Shown: positions 1 through 7,821, numbered from the stretch's first letter. The stretch: DNA of 23,014 bases from Mycoplasmatota bacterium (GCA_022712785.1 JAFLJX010000147.1:1-23014), one strand, 5' to 3'. A program made the numbers and translations. Notes: generated by a model not told the origin, from the letters alone.

Positions 1-297
1 ATTGCTATACTCATCAAAATCTTCACATTTTGATTGAAATAGAGTTTCAAAATAGATTTTTATTACATCAAATTGAGTATTTAAATAATTAAATCCAACT
101 TGGAAAATTGTTTCCAAGTCTTCATCAATTTCATTTTGATCAACTACCATATCATAAATATGATTTAGAACTTCATACACGGGTTCTAGTCTTTCATAAA
201 CTACAGAACTGTTTTTATCAAATTGTTCTATTATTTGAGTGTTTTCGATTTTCCAAGATGCAAAATCTTTGTATATTATATTATCCAAGGGCCACAT
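1..297 (-). CDS. Partial acidic hypothetical protein (C-terminus outside window)
   Basis: This frame is open for 99 codons from an ATG at 297 down to the left edge with no stop, which is unusual for AT-rich DNA. The product begins MWPLDNIIYKDF and is rich in Glu, Asp, Asn and aromatic residues. It has no signal peptide or membrane segment, and looks like a soluble helical protein. The start lies inside the last codons of the ZIP transporter gene, a 17-base overlap, so the two are probably translationally coupled. No clear ribosome binding site precedes the ATG; a TTG at 288 is another possible start. I do not recognise the family and assign no function. The coding call rests on the open frame, composition and gene-tight context. 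Confidence 0.65.
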   Translation of the reverse strand, partial: MWPLDNIIYKDFASWKIENTQIIEQFDKNSSVVYERLEPVYEVLNHIYDMVVDQNEIDEDLETIFQVGFNYLNTQFDVIKIYFETLFQSKCEDFDEYSN

Positions 298-1099
298 CCA
301 ATGACATCATTACGGCAAATCCTATCATAGCTCCAATAGTTGCTATTTTAGTGGTTTCCATCATTTGTGATTCTGGAATAAGTTCTTCAATAACTACATA
401 GATCATAGCTCCAGCTGCGAAACTAAGTGCATAAGGAAGAGAGTTTCTCATTGATATAGCAAGTACAGCTCCGACAACACCGGCAATAGGTTCAACCATA
501 CCACTGAATTGTCCAATCATAAATGCCTTTGTTCTACTCATACCTTCTCTTCTTAAAGGAACACTAACTGCTGCCCCTTCAGGGAAGTTTTGAAGACCGA
601 TACCAATTGCTAGAGCTATAGCTCCACCAATAGCGGCACTAGCTTCTATACTAGACCCAAATGCAGTAGCTGCATAACCAAATGCTACTCCAACTGCAAG
701 TCCTTCAGGAATATTATGTAAAGTAATTGCTAACACAAGTAAAACACTTCTATGCCATGAAGATTTAATTCCTTCTTCATGTTTAGAAATAATGTGTATG
801 TGTGGTAAATATCTATCAACTACTAACAAGAATAATCCTCCACCTAGGAAACCTATAACTGCTGGTACCCATGGAATAATCCCTAATTCTTCAGATAAAT
901 CTATTCCTGGAGCAAGTAAACTCCAAAATGATGCTGCAATCATAACTCCTGCACTGAATCCTAACATACCATTGAAAAGTTTCTTAGAAACATTTTTAAA
1001 CGGAAATACTAGTGCTGCCCCTAGTGCAGTTACTGCATAAGTAAACATGGTTCCCGCTAATGCTGCTAGTATAGGATTTTGATATATCCATTCTGTCAT
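281..1099 (-). CDS. ZIP family divalent metal transporter (ZupT/GufA-like)
   Basis: Integral membrane protein of 272 residues predicted to import zinc or other divalent metals. It shows the usual ZIP pattern of about eight hydrophobic helices. The two signature metal-binding helices are visible: HNIPEG at residues 128-133 and NFPEG at 171-175. A His-containing loop (PHIHIISKHEE, about 99-109) lies between the early helices. Length is normal for the family. I chose the ATG at 1099 because GGA lies six bases upstream. A GTG at 1111 would overlap the aldolase stop codon by one base but has no Shine-Dalgarno sequence. The gene lies directly behind the class II aldolase, itself a zinc enzyme, and is probably cotranscribed with it. 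Metal specificity cannot be read from the sequence. Confidence 0.9.
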   Translation of the reverse strand: MTEWIYQNPILAALAGTMFTYAVTALGAALVFPFKNVSKKLFNGMLGFSAGVMIAASFWSLLAPGIDLSEELGIIPWVPAVIGFLGGGLFLLVVDRYLPHIHIISKHEEGIKSSWHRSVLLVLAITLHNIPEGLAVGVAFGYAATAFGSSIEASAAIGGAIALAIGIGLQNFPEGAAVSVPLRREGMSRTKAFMIGQFSGMVEPIAGVVGAVLAISMRNSLPYALSFAAGAMIYVVIEELIPESQMMETTKIATIGAMIGFAVMMSLDVALG

Positions 1100-1110
1100 A
1101 TCATTTCCCA

Positions 1111-1977
1111 CTATGCTTTATTAACTGATCCAAATAAAGTCATTTTTTCTAATACTGTATCTGCGATTGCTTGTGTTCCAGGAGCCAATAATTTACGAGG
1201 GTCAAATCCCTTACCTTTAAGATCTTTATCAGCTAAAATATATTCTCTTGTTGCTGCAGCAAATACTAATTGACATTCAGTATTCACATTAATTTTAGAT
1301 ACTCCTAGCGTAATAGCTTCTCTAACCATTTCGGCAGGAATTCCTGTTCCGCCGTGTAATACAAGTGGCATGTTCCCAGTAATATCTTGAATAGCTTTTA
1401 ATACATCTAATCTTAACCCTGTCCAGTTAGCTGGATATTGCCCATGAATATTACCAATTCCTGCAGCAAGCATTGTAACACCTAAATCTGCGATCATTTT
1501 ACATTCTTTAGGATCAGCAACTTCTCCTCCACCTACGATACCGTCTTCTTCTCCACCAATACTTCCAACTTCAGCTTCAACGCTAATTCCTCTTTCATTA
1601 GCAAACTTAACAATGTCAGCCGTTTTTTGTACGTTTTCTTCTATTGAATAGTGAGAACCGTCAAACATAACACTACTGAATCCAGCTTCGATGCAAGCTT
1701 TTGCACCTTCATAAGATCCATGATCTAAATGAATTGATACAGGTACAGTAATATTATAAAAGTCTATCATTCCTTCAACCATTGCCACAACAGTTTTGTA
1801 TCCTGTCATATATTTAGCAGCACCTTCAGATACACCAAGTATTACAGGTGATTTTGCTTGTTCTGCAGCAGTTAATACTGCTTTAATCCATTCCATATTA
1901 TTGATATTAAATTGTCCGACAGCATATCCTTCTTTTCTTGCTGTTTCTAACATTTCTTTTGATGTTACAAGTCCCAT
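1111..1977 (-). CDS. fba: Class II fructose-bisphosphate aldolase
   Basis: Cytosolic glycolytic enzyme of 288 residues that reversibly splits fructose 1,6-bisphosphate into dihydroxyacetone phosphate and glyceraldehyde 3-phosphate. Family marks are plain: the HLDHG zinc-binding motif at 83-87, the MFDGSHY segment at 104-110, the EAEVGSIGG...EDG stretch, GNIHGQYP and LHGGTGIP in the C-terminal half, then KINVNTE for phosphate binding. Length is standard for the FbaA/GatY group. The specific substrate could in principle be tagatose bisphosphate, but fructose bisphosphate is most likely in a single-copy setting. An AGGAGG precedes the ATG. A near-consensus promoter lies just upstream, so this gene probably leads an operon with the ZIP transporter and the partial gene behind it. 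Confidence 0.93.
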   Translation of the reverse strand: MGLVTSKEMLETARKEGYAVGQFNINNMEWIKAVLTAAEQAKSPVILGVSEGAAKYMTGYKTVVAMVEGMIDFYNITVPVSIHLDHGSYEGAKACIEAGFSSVMFDGSHYSIEENVQKTADIVKFANERGISVEAEVGSIGGEEDGIVGGGEVADPKECKMIADLGVTMLAAGIGNIHGQYPANWTGLRLDVLKAIQDITGNMPLVLHGGTGIPAEMVREAITLGVSKINVNTECQLVFAAATREYILADKDLKGKGFDPRKLLAPGTQAIADTVLEKMTLFGSVNKA

Positions 1978-2014
1978 TTTTACTTTCCTCCTAATATTTT
2001 ATTATTTCAATATA

Positions 2015-2043
2015 ATTATACATTATTACGTTTTAAATGTAAA
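2015..2043 (-). promoter_or_regulatory. Promoter of fba
   Basis: On the minus strand a TTTACA -35 box (2038-2043) and a TATAAT -10 box (2015-2020) are separated by exactly 17 bases. The -35 matches the sigma-A consensus at five of six positions. It lies 38 bases upstream of the aldolase start. Confidence 0.75.
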
Positions 2044-2080
2044 CTAATCAACCTACTATATAAAGTTGTAACTGTTTACA

Positions 2081-2107
2081 AAAAAAACACTGCGTGAGCA
2101 GTGTTTT
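2081..2107 (-). terminator. Rho-independent terminator after tldE
   Basis: A perfect 10-base-pair stem (2084-2093 with 2098-2107, GTGA loop on the plus strand) is followed on the minus strand by seven T residues. The stop codon of tldE at 2106-2108 is part of the stem. Confidence 0.88.
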
Positions 2108-3422
2108 ATAATCCTGATACCATTAATGATTTAATTAACAAAGATGGGCTTCCTATATATCCAAAGTTAAATTTTAAATCATCACAAACTTGTGTAACAT
2201 CTTTAAGTAAATCTAAATAGTTACCAGCTACAGTAATTAAAGCAACAGGTCTTCCTATTTTACCATTTTCAACTAAGAATCCAGATGCTTGCAAACTGAA
2301 GTCACCACTTATTGGATTAGCTCCTGAATGTGTACCTGCTAAATCTGTAATAATAATTCCCTTTTTCATTGATTTAACTGCTTCATCGTATTTAAATATA
2401 CCTGGTTTAATATATAAGTTGGTAGGTGAAATTCCTCCACCAATAAAGCCGTTTCCAGTTGATTTGATGCCGTCTTTTTTAGCTGTTTTTAAGTTATGCA
2501 TGAAACCAGTTAAGACACCATCTTTAACTAATTCTTTATATGTAGTCGCAACACCTTCGTCATCAAAAGATCCAGATCTTACTGATTTTTTCATAAAAGG
2601 ATCATCAACGATAGATATCTTAGAACTTCCAACTACTTCTCCAACTTTACCTTTTAGCAAAGAAACATTCTTTTGTACACTTTCTGCTGAAAACATTGAA
2701 ACATGCGGAGCTAATAAGCTTGAACTTGCTTCTTTAGTTAATAATATTTCATATTCCCCAGATTCACATGGTGTTGCTCCTAGAAGTGCTACAGCTTTTT
2801 CAGCTGCTAAAGTAGCTAATGATTCTAAATCAAAATCTGAATAATCATTAGATCTAGTATATTCAAATGCAGATCTTTGATCGTTGCCATCGTTAGCAAC
2901 AACTTGAGCTCCCATCATTCCGTCATTTACTAATTTTTCTAGATTTAAGCCTTTAGAGTTTCTAATTCTTACGTGATTGCTTCCATCACCATAAAATACT
3001 TGTACCATTTTGATTCTTTCATCTTTTGATTTTATTAATTCTTCTAATTTATACGTGTCTGCAATTTTTTGTTTTGCTGTTACATTATTAAGGCTTTCAT
3101 TATAGATCCCTTCGATTTTTTTGTATTCTTTATCACCTTCATAAATAAATACTTCATCTTCAGATTCTATTGCTATTGCTGAAGCAATAACACTATCTAC
3201 TAAGAAATCAATAACATCATCAGTTAAAACTTCCGTAGTTACAGTTCCCATTTTCCCTTTATAAATACCTTTGACACTTAATTTTTGCGTGTTTGCAATA
3301 GTATAGTTTTCTAATTCATTTTTAAATACACCGATTTCGAATTCATTACTATCAATAAAATATATTTGTAAATCTTCAATACCTTTTGAAGATGCAACTT
3401 TAAATAATTTATCAAAATTCAT
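2106..3422 (-). CDS. tldE: TldE/PmbA-like metalloprotease partner subunit
   Basis: 438-residue cytosolic protein of the TldD/TldE (PmbA) family. In characterised systems, TldE lacks the zinc motif and works with TldD as a heterodimeric protease that degrades or trims small unfolded peptides, including ribosomally made modified peptides. No HExxxH motif is visible here, as expected for TldE. Recognisable features are the N-terminal QIYFIDSNEFEIGVFKNELE strand region, RNSKGLNL, the SVRSGSFDDEGVAT segment, and the C-terminal GGGISPTNLYIKPG and THSGANPISGDFSLQASGF stretch typical of the family. The ATG overlaps the tldD stop codon by one base (TAATG), so the subunits are translationally coupled. 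The substrate in this organism is unknown; I see no precursor peptide gene nearby. Confidence 0.9.
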   Translation of the reverse strand: MNFDKLFKVASSKGIEDLQIYFIDSNEFEIGVFKNELENYTIANTQKLSVKGIYKGKMGTVTTEVLTDDVIDFLVDSVIASAIAIESEDEVFIYEGDKEYKKIEGIYNESLNNVTAKQKIADTYKLEELIKSKDERIKMVQVFYGDGSNHVRIRNSKGLNLEKLVNDGMMGAQVVANDGNDQRSAFEYTRSNDYSDFDLESLATLAAEKAVALLGATPCESGEYEILLTKEASSSLLAPHVSMFSAESVQKNVSLLKGKVGEVVGSSKISIVDDPFMKKSVRSGSFDDEGVATTYKELVKDGVLTGFMHNLKTAKKDGIKSTGNGFIGGGISPTNLYIKPGIFKYDEAVKSMKKGIIITDLAGTHSGANPISGDFSLQASGFLVENGKIGRPVALITVAGNYLDLLKDVTQVCDDLKFNFGYIGSPSLLIKSLMVSGL

Positions 3423-4816
3423 TAGATAGTTCCTCCTCTTCCGCCAACTGTTATTTCTGAAACTCTAATAGTTGGTTGCCCTACATCTGTAGGAATACTT
3501 CCAGATAAACTACCACACATACCTTGAGCAGTTGCTAAGTTATTTCCTACCATGTCTACTTTTAATAATGTTTCTGCTCCAGTACCAACTAACGTGGCAC
3601 CTTTAACAGCTTCTGCAATCTTCCCGTCTCTAATCATATATCCTTCTGATACCGAGAAGTTAAAATCACCAGTAATTGGGTTTACACTACCTCCACCCAT
3701 TTTTTTAGCATATAATCCAAATTTAGTTGATTCGATTATTTCATCAAATGTAGATTCACCGTTATCAATATATGTGTTTGTCATTCTTGATGTTGGTGCA
3801 TATCTATAAGACTCTCTTCTTCCTGAATGAGTTGGTTCATCATTCATTCTGATAGCATTAAGTTTATCGATCATATAACTTGTTAATATACCATCTTTTA
3901 TTAATTGTCTTTTCTTTTGTAAGTTTCCTTCATCATCGTATGTAGCACTACCCCATGCATTTGGAATAGTTCCGTCATCAACAGCAGATACTAATGGATT
4001 AGCGATTAATTCACCTTTTTTGCCAGTAAATACACTTGCACCTTTAGCAACACTTGTTGCTTCTAAACTGTGTCCACAAGCTTCATGGAATATAACTCCT
4101 CCAAACTCATTATCAATAACTACAGGCATTTTCCCACTAGGACATTCGTCCGCATGTAACATAGCTACTGCAATTCTTGAAGCTTCTTTTGCAGAATCTT
4201 CAACATTTATTATATCAGAATAAAATTCAAATCCATAATGTCCTCCAGGACCATTAAATCCTGTTTGTTTAGTTTCATCGTTTGCCGCAATAGCAGCTAT
4301 AGCAAGTCTTGTTCTAACTCTAGTGTCTTGAACATAAGTTCCTTCACTATTTGCTATCCATACTTTTTGAACATAATCTTGATATCTTGATTGTACCTGA
4401 TTAATTTCTTCACTATATTCTCTAGCTGCTTTGTCGGCTCTTCTAAGTAAGTTATCTTTATCTTCAATTGAAACTTTTGAAGGTAGAATTTTTACAGGGT
4501 GTAGATTGCCAACTTTCATTTCTTCTAAACTAAACTCTATTCCTACAGGTTCTCCCGGGAATGATTGTGCTAAATCAGCAGCTAGTTTAAGAAGATCTTT
4601 TTCTAAAGGACTATTGGTGTATCCGTATACACTTTGGTACCCTTTTCCAACTCTAACTCCAATTCCAAATTCTTTAGAGTTATTTACTCCTTGAATCTTA
4701 CTTGATAGTAGTGTAGCGTCAGTTTGAAATTTATCTTCAATAAAAACTTCTGCAAAATCTGCGTTTGTAGTTAATGCTTCTCTTAAAACTTTTTCAATTA
4801 ATGTTTTCTCTAACAT
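3422..4816 (-). CDS. tldD: TldD-like zinc metalloprotease catalytic subunit
   Basis: 464-residue protein and catalytic partner of the downstream tldE product. The family zinc motif HEACGH (HExxxH) is at residues 244-249, within the conserved context VIFHEACGHSLEA. Further family marks are FTGKKGELIA, DDGTIPNAWGSATYDDEG, SYRYAPTSRMTNTYI, and GSVNPITGDFNFSVSEGY near the C-terminus. The length is normal. The start is supported by AGGAGG a few bases upstream. It has its own extended -10 promoter at about 4854 and forms a two-gene operon that closes with a strong terminator at 2081. The family is intracellular; no signal peptide is present. Confidence 0.92.
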   Translation of the reverse strand: MLEKTLIEKVLREALTTNADFAEVFIEDKFQTDATLLSSKIQGVNNSKEFGIGVRVGKGYQSVYGYTNSPLEKDLLKLAADLAQSFPGEPVGIEFSLEEMKVGNLHPVKILPSKVSIEDKDNLLRRADKAAREYSEEINQVQSRYQDYVQKVWIANSEGTYVQDTRVRTRLAIAAIAANDETKQTGFNGPGGHYGFEFYSDIINVEDSAKEASRIAVAMLHADECPSGKMPVVIDNEFGGVIFHEACGHSLEATSVAKGASVFTGKKGELIANPLVSAVDDGTIPNAWGSATYDDEGNLQKKRQLIKDGILTSYMIDKLNAIRMNDEPTHSGRRESYRYAPTSRMTNTYIDNGESTFDEIIESTKFGLYAKKMGGGSVNPITGDFNFSVSEGYMIRDGKIAEAVKGATLVGTGAETLLKVDMVGNNLATAQGMCGSLSGSIPTDVGQPTIRVSEITVGGRGGTI

Positions 4817-4853
4817 AAGTATCCTCCTTATAAAATTGCACGTATCTAAAATG

Positions 4854-4862
4854 ATTATACCA
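4854..4862 (-). promoter_or_regulatory. Extended -10 promoter of tldD
   Basis: The minus strand reads TGGTATAAT, an extended -10 box, 37 bases ahead of the tldD ATG. The matching -35 position is poor (TTCTCA at 17-base spacing), which extended -10 promoters tolerate. Confidence 0.6.
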
Positions 4863-4939
4863 TAATATTAAATAATTGAGAAGTATGTTGATTGAACTTG
4901 TTTAAACGGCTTAGTTATATGATAAATCAAACATATGTA

Positions 4940-4970
4940 ATGTGACATAACCACATAGATTATGTCATAT
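4940..4970. repeat. Inverted repeat between pyrG and tldD
   Basis: TGACATAA (4943-4950) and TTATGTCA (4960-4967) form a perfect 8-base inverted repeat around a 9-base centre. It extends to 11 pairs with one G-T pair. It lies between the pyrG terminator and the tldD promoter. It could be an operator or a second hairpin; no T-run follows, so it is not a typical terminator. Confidence 0.5.
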
Positions 4971-4999
4971 AAAAAAGTGAAATCTTTGTAAGAAATCAC
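4971..4999 (-). terminator. Probable terminator after pyrG
   Basis: On the minus strand GTGA-TT-TCT / AGA-TT-TCAC forms a stem with a 2x2 internal loop, followed by six T residues, starting about 12 bases after the pyrG stop. The stem is weaker than the others in this window. Confidence 0.55.
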
Positions 5000-5011
5000 C
5001 TTAAAAATAAT

Positions 5012-6613
5012 CTATTTTTTTAATGCAGACCCAATAAATTCTCTAAATAAAGGGTGTGCTCGTTGAGGTCTAGAAGAAAACTCAGGATGAAATTGACAAG
5101 CTACAAAAAACTTGTGATCTTTTAGTTCAACAATTTCAACTAAATTGGCTTCTGGATTAATTCCTGAAACGACTAATCCACAATCTTCTAATATTTTTCG
5201 ATAATCATTATTAAACTCATATCTATGTCTATGTCTTTCTTGTATTAAGTCCTTACCGTATGCATTATGAGCAATTGTATTTGGAGTAACTTTGCAATTA
5301 TATAAGCCTAATCTAAGCGTACCACCCATATGTATTCCTTCATATTGTTCAGGTAGAAAATCTATTATAGGATGTTCTGTGTTTTCATCCATTTCTGTTG
5401 AATTTGCACCTTCTAAGTTACATACGTTTCTAGCATACTCTATAGTTGCAAGTTGTAACCCTAAACATAATCCTAAATATGGAACATTATTAATTCTAGC
5501 ATAGGTGATTGCTTTTATTTTACCTTCAATAGCTCTTTTCCCAAATCCACCAGGTACAACAATACCGTCAACATCACCTAAATACTCTTCAATGTCTCCA
5601 TCTACCAATTCACCTGCGTTTATCCACTTAATGTTTACTTTAGCATGATGAAAATATCCAGCATGACTTAATGCTTCACTAACACTAAGATAAGCATCGT
5701 GTAAAGCAACATACTTTCCTACAAGTGCTATTGTTACCTCTTTATCAAGTGTTCTAACTCTTTCCACCAATGCTTTCCATTCAGTCAAATCACTTTTTGG
5801 AACATCTAGATGAAAATGATCAACTACTAGATCATCAAGGTGTTGTTCTTCCAATTTTAATACAACTTCATACAATATTTTAGCATCTCTAGCTTCGATA
5901 ACAGCTTCTTTTTTAACATCACAAAAAAGAGCAATCTTTTCTCTCATAGAATTAGTAATAGGATATTCTGTTCTAAGAACTATAATATCTGGAGTAATAC
6001 CAAGACTACGTAATTCCTTAACACTATGTTGTGTAGGTTTAGTTTTCATTTCCTCTGCAGCGCTCAGATATGGAACTAAAGTATTATGAATAAATATAGT
6101 ATTATTATACCCAAAATCTCTTCTTGTTTGTCTTATAGCTTCCAAGAAAGGTAAAGATTCAATATCTCCAACAGTGCCACCAATCTCAGTAATTATAATG
6201 TCTGCTTCAGATTCTTTTGCTACATCAATTAATTTATCTTTAATTTCATTTGTAATGTGAGGAATAACTTGAATTGTAGCTCCTAAGTAATCTCCTCTTC
6301 TTTCTTTTTCTATAACTGTGGCATAAACCCTACCCGCAGTGATATTACTTGATTTTGTTAAGTTCTCATCAATAAATCTTTCGTAATGACCCAAATCTAA
6401 ATCCGTTTCAGCACCATCATCAGTTACAAAAACTTCACCATGCTGATATGGTGACATTGTTCCTGGATCTACATTGATGTATGGATCAAATTTCTGCATA
6501 AAAACCTTTAATCCTCTATTCTTAAGAAGTCTCCCTAAAGAAGACGCTGTAATACCTTTCCCAAGACTAGAGACAACCCCGCCTGTTACGAAAATATACT
6601 TTGTTTGTTTCAT
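5012..6613 (-). CDS. pyrG: CTP synthase
   Basis: 533-residue cytosolic enzyme that converts UTP to CTP using ATP and glutamine. The N-terminal synthase domain begins with the hallmark FVTGGVVSSLGKG P-loop region and contains GTVGDIESLPFLEA. The C-terminal class I glutamine amidotransferase domain has PGGFGKR, the nucleophile Cys383 in YLGLCLGLQ, and the His/Glu pair in CQFHPEFSSRP near the end. Full length and intact. I chose the ATG at 6613 because GAGGTG lies eight bases upstream; a GTG at 6622 falls on that ribosome binding site and is unlikely. It has its own promoter and a leader attenuator that matches CTP-responsive control. It sits behind rpoE, the order also found in Bacillus. Confidence 0.96.
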   Translation of the reverse strand: MKQTKYIFVTGGVVSSLGKGITASSLGRLLKNRGLKVFMQKFDPYINVDPGTMSPYQHGEVFVTDDGAETDLDLGHYERFIDENLTKSSNITAGRVYATVIEKERRGDYLGATIQVIPHITNEIKDKLIDVAKESEADIIITEIGGTVGDIESLPFLEAIRQTRRDFGYNNTIFIHNTLVPYLSAAEEMKTKPTQHSVKELRSLGITPDIIVLRTEYPITNSMREKIALFCDVKKEAVIEARDAKILYEVVLKLEEQHLDDLVVDHFHLDVPKSDLTEWKALVERVRTLDKEVTIALVGKYVALHDAYLSVSEALSHAGYFHHAKVNIKWINAGELVDGDIEEYLGDVDGIVVPGGFGKRAIEGKIKAITYARINNVPYLGLCLGLQLATIEYARNVCNLEGANSTEMDENTEHPIIDFLPEQYEGIHMGGTLRLGLYNCKVTPNTIAHNAYGKDLIQERHRHRYEFNNDYRKILEDCGLVVSGINPEANLVEIVELKDHKFFVACQFHPEFSSRPQRAHPLFREFIGSALKK

Positions 6614-6636
6614 ATCATTCACCTCGATTAAATTAT

Positions 6637-6664
6637 AAAAAAAAGTCCCCCATTTAGGAGAACT
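6637..6664 (-). terminator. pyrG leader attenuator (CTP-responsive, predicted)
   Basis: The pyrG leader contains an intrinsic terminator upstream of the ribosome binding site. AGTTCTCC (6664-6657) pairs with GGGGGACT (6651-6644) in eight pairs including two G-U, with loop TAAAT, followed by eight T residues. The 5' arm holds a pyrimidine tract, UUCUCC. A run of extra G residues at the transcript 5' end could pair with it, which is the antitermination mechanism described for Bacillus subtilis pyrG when CTP is low. The transcript is predicted to start GGGC at 6682, with the first C at position +4. It also blocks read-through from rpoE. Confidence 0.8.
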
Positions 6665-6688
6665 ACTTTTTTTAGAGTGCCCGATTAA

Positions 6689-6717
6689 ATTATATCAAAA
6701 CAGGAGATACAATTCAA
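6689..6717 (-). promoter_or_regulatory. Promoter of pyrG with GGGC start
   Basis: On the minus strand TTGAAT (6712-6717) and TATAAT (6689-6694) are 17 bases apart. The -10 is extended (TGATATAAT). The seventh base after the -10 is the first G of GGGCAC at 6682, the expected initiation point and the sequence type needed for G slippage. The -35 lies only seven bases beyond the rpoE stop codon. Confidence 0.82.
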
Positions 6718-6724
6718 TAAGTAT

Positions 6725-7393
6725 TTACTTTTTATTATCATACTTATCTTCGTATGTATCCATGTACTCATTATATTTTTCTTCATCAAAATCATCTTCA
6801 TATTCTTCTGGAACATCTTCTTCATATTCAACGAAACCATCTTCTCCAGCAATTTTCTCTTTTACTAAAACAACAGCATCTTTAGCTACTTTCGCAACTT
6901 TCTCGATTACCTCTTCTTTAGTTACTTCAACAACTGGTTCTACTGCAATTTGCTCTTCTATAACTGGTTCTACAATTACTTCTTCAACAACAGCTTCTTT
7001 AACAATAATTACTTCTTCAACAACCTTTTTGGCCTTCTTAGCCTTTTTAGCTCTAACTTTTTTAGGTTTAGGTGCTGGTTCTTCTAAGTTAAGATCTGTA
7101 TAGTCACTTGCTTTAATCTCAGTATATTCTTTAAAGTAAGACCCATCTTTTTCCCATAGTTCAGTTTTTTGACGTTCTTTTAAATCCCAATGATTTTCTC
7201 CAGTATAAACAAATTTAGCAGAAGTAGTTATATCAGAATAAAAACGAGTAATGTATTCAGCTCTTTGCTTTTTACTATATTCTTTCTCGTCACATAAAAG
7301 CGTAAATAAAGTATAAAACTCCATCGGCTCTTTCTTTTCTCCTAAAACTCTAATTGCTGATACGATTAATGATTGTTCTTTAATACTTTGCAT
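6725..7393 (-). CDS. rpoE: RNA polymerase delta subunit
   Basis: 222-residue accessory subunit of low-GC Gram-positive RNA polymerase, known to affect promoter complex stability, recycling and polymerase release from DNA. Residues 1 to about 75 form the HARE-HTH domain, with the typical ENHWDLKER ending. A basic block follows (PKPKKVRAKKAKKAKK, about 107-123). The rest is a long, highly acidic, Val/Glu-rich tail ending in EEYEDDFDEEKYNEYMD, expected to be disordered. In B. subtilis a similar lysine tract ahead of the acidic tail has been implicated in displacing polymerase from DNA. The start has a clear AGGAGG. The gene follows a DUF1934-like gene by 19 bases and precedes pyrG, a conserved neighbourhood. 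Confidence 0.93.
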   Translation of the reverse strand: MQSIKEQSLIVSAIRVLGEKKEPMEFYTLFTLLCDEKEYSKKQRAEYITRFYSDITTSAKFVYTGENHWDLKERQKTELWEKDGSYFKEYTEIKASDYTDLNLEEPAPKPKKVRAKKAKKAKKVVEEVIIVKEAVVEEVIVEPVIEEQIAVEPVVEVTKEEVIEKVAKVAKDAVVLVKEKIAGEDGFVEYEEDVPEEYEDDFDEEKYNEYMDTYEDKYDNKK

Positions 7394-7412
7394 ATATGTT
7401 CCTCCTACTTGT

Positions 7413-7772
7413 TTATCTATACTTAATTAAAAGTGTGCTCTCATTTATAATTTCATCATCCAGTAATAAATCATATTTTATAATGATTTCATTATTCTTT
7501 GTTTCTAATTCTTTTGTCTTAATAACAAACAAAAACTTATTATTATCTATTTCATAAATTCCATTAGTACTATGTTCTAAACTAAAAACATACTTCATGT
7601 TCATAGAACCTCTTTTATGATATTCAATAGAGTCGTTCTGCATTATAATAAAATGTCTGTTCCCCTCATTATCATTAAAGATAATGCGGTTTTCCTTGAT
7701 TTCTCCTGTAGTATTAAAACTAGCTTTCGAATCAAGTGAAGTCATTAAAAATTCAATGTCTATATTTCTCAT
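7413..7772 (-). CDS. DUF1934 / YwiB-like small beta-barrel protein
   Basis: 119-residue soluble protein rich in beta-strand-forming residues, with no signal peptide. Size, alternating strand pattern and the HFIIMQNDSIEYHKRGS segment (a strand ending in a polar turn) resemble the DUF1934 family typified by B. subtilis YwiB, a calycin-like barrel of unknown role. Context supports this: in Bacillus ywiB lies in the neighbourhood of argS, rpoE and pyrG, and here the gene directly precedes rpoE and pyrG, with no argS between. A GGTGAT sequence serves as a weak ribosome binding site. The molecular function is unknown. Family assignment is moderately sure and rests partly on gene order. Confidence 0.7.
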   Translation of the reverse strand: MRNIDIEFLMTSLDSKASFNTTGEIKENRIIFNDNEGNRHFIIMQNDSIEYHKRGSMNMKYVFSLEHSTNGIYEIDNNKFLFVIKTKELETKNNEIIIKYDLLLDDEIINESTLLIKYR

Positions 7773-7792
7773 GTTATCACCAAACCATAGAT

Positions 7793-7821
7793 ATTATATC
7801 ACATTACTTGCCTCTATTAAA
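7793..7821 (-). promoter_or_regulatory. Promoter of the DUF1934-rpoE unit
   Basis: The minus strand shows an extended -10, TGATATAAT (TATAAT at 7793-7798), with TTTAAT at the -35 position (7816-7821) after a 17-base spacer. It lies about 20 bases upstream of the DUF1934 gene start. Confidence 0.6.

Noticed and set aside
108..401. Plus-strand open frames opposite the minus-strand genes (for example 108-401, 2419-2844, 6762-7103)
   Set aside because: They are antisense shadows of genes with strong family motifs, have repetitive or low-complexity products, and lack ribosome binding sites.
3422..4816. TldD/TldE as part of a modified-peptide (RiPP) cluster
   Set aside because: No precursor peptide, modification enzyme or exporter lies nearby; the pair is a stand-alone two-gene operon.
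6614..6622. GTG at 6622 as pyrG start
   Set aside because: It sits on the GAGGTG ribosome binding site; the ATG at 6613 is well spaced and gives the usual CTP synthase N-terminus.
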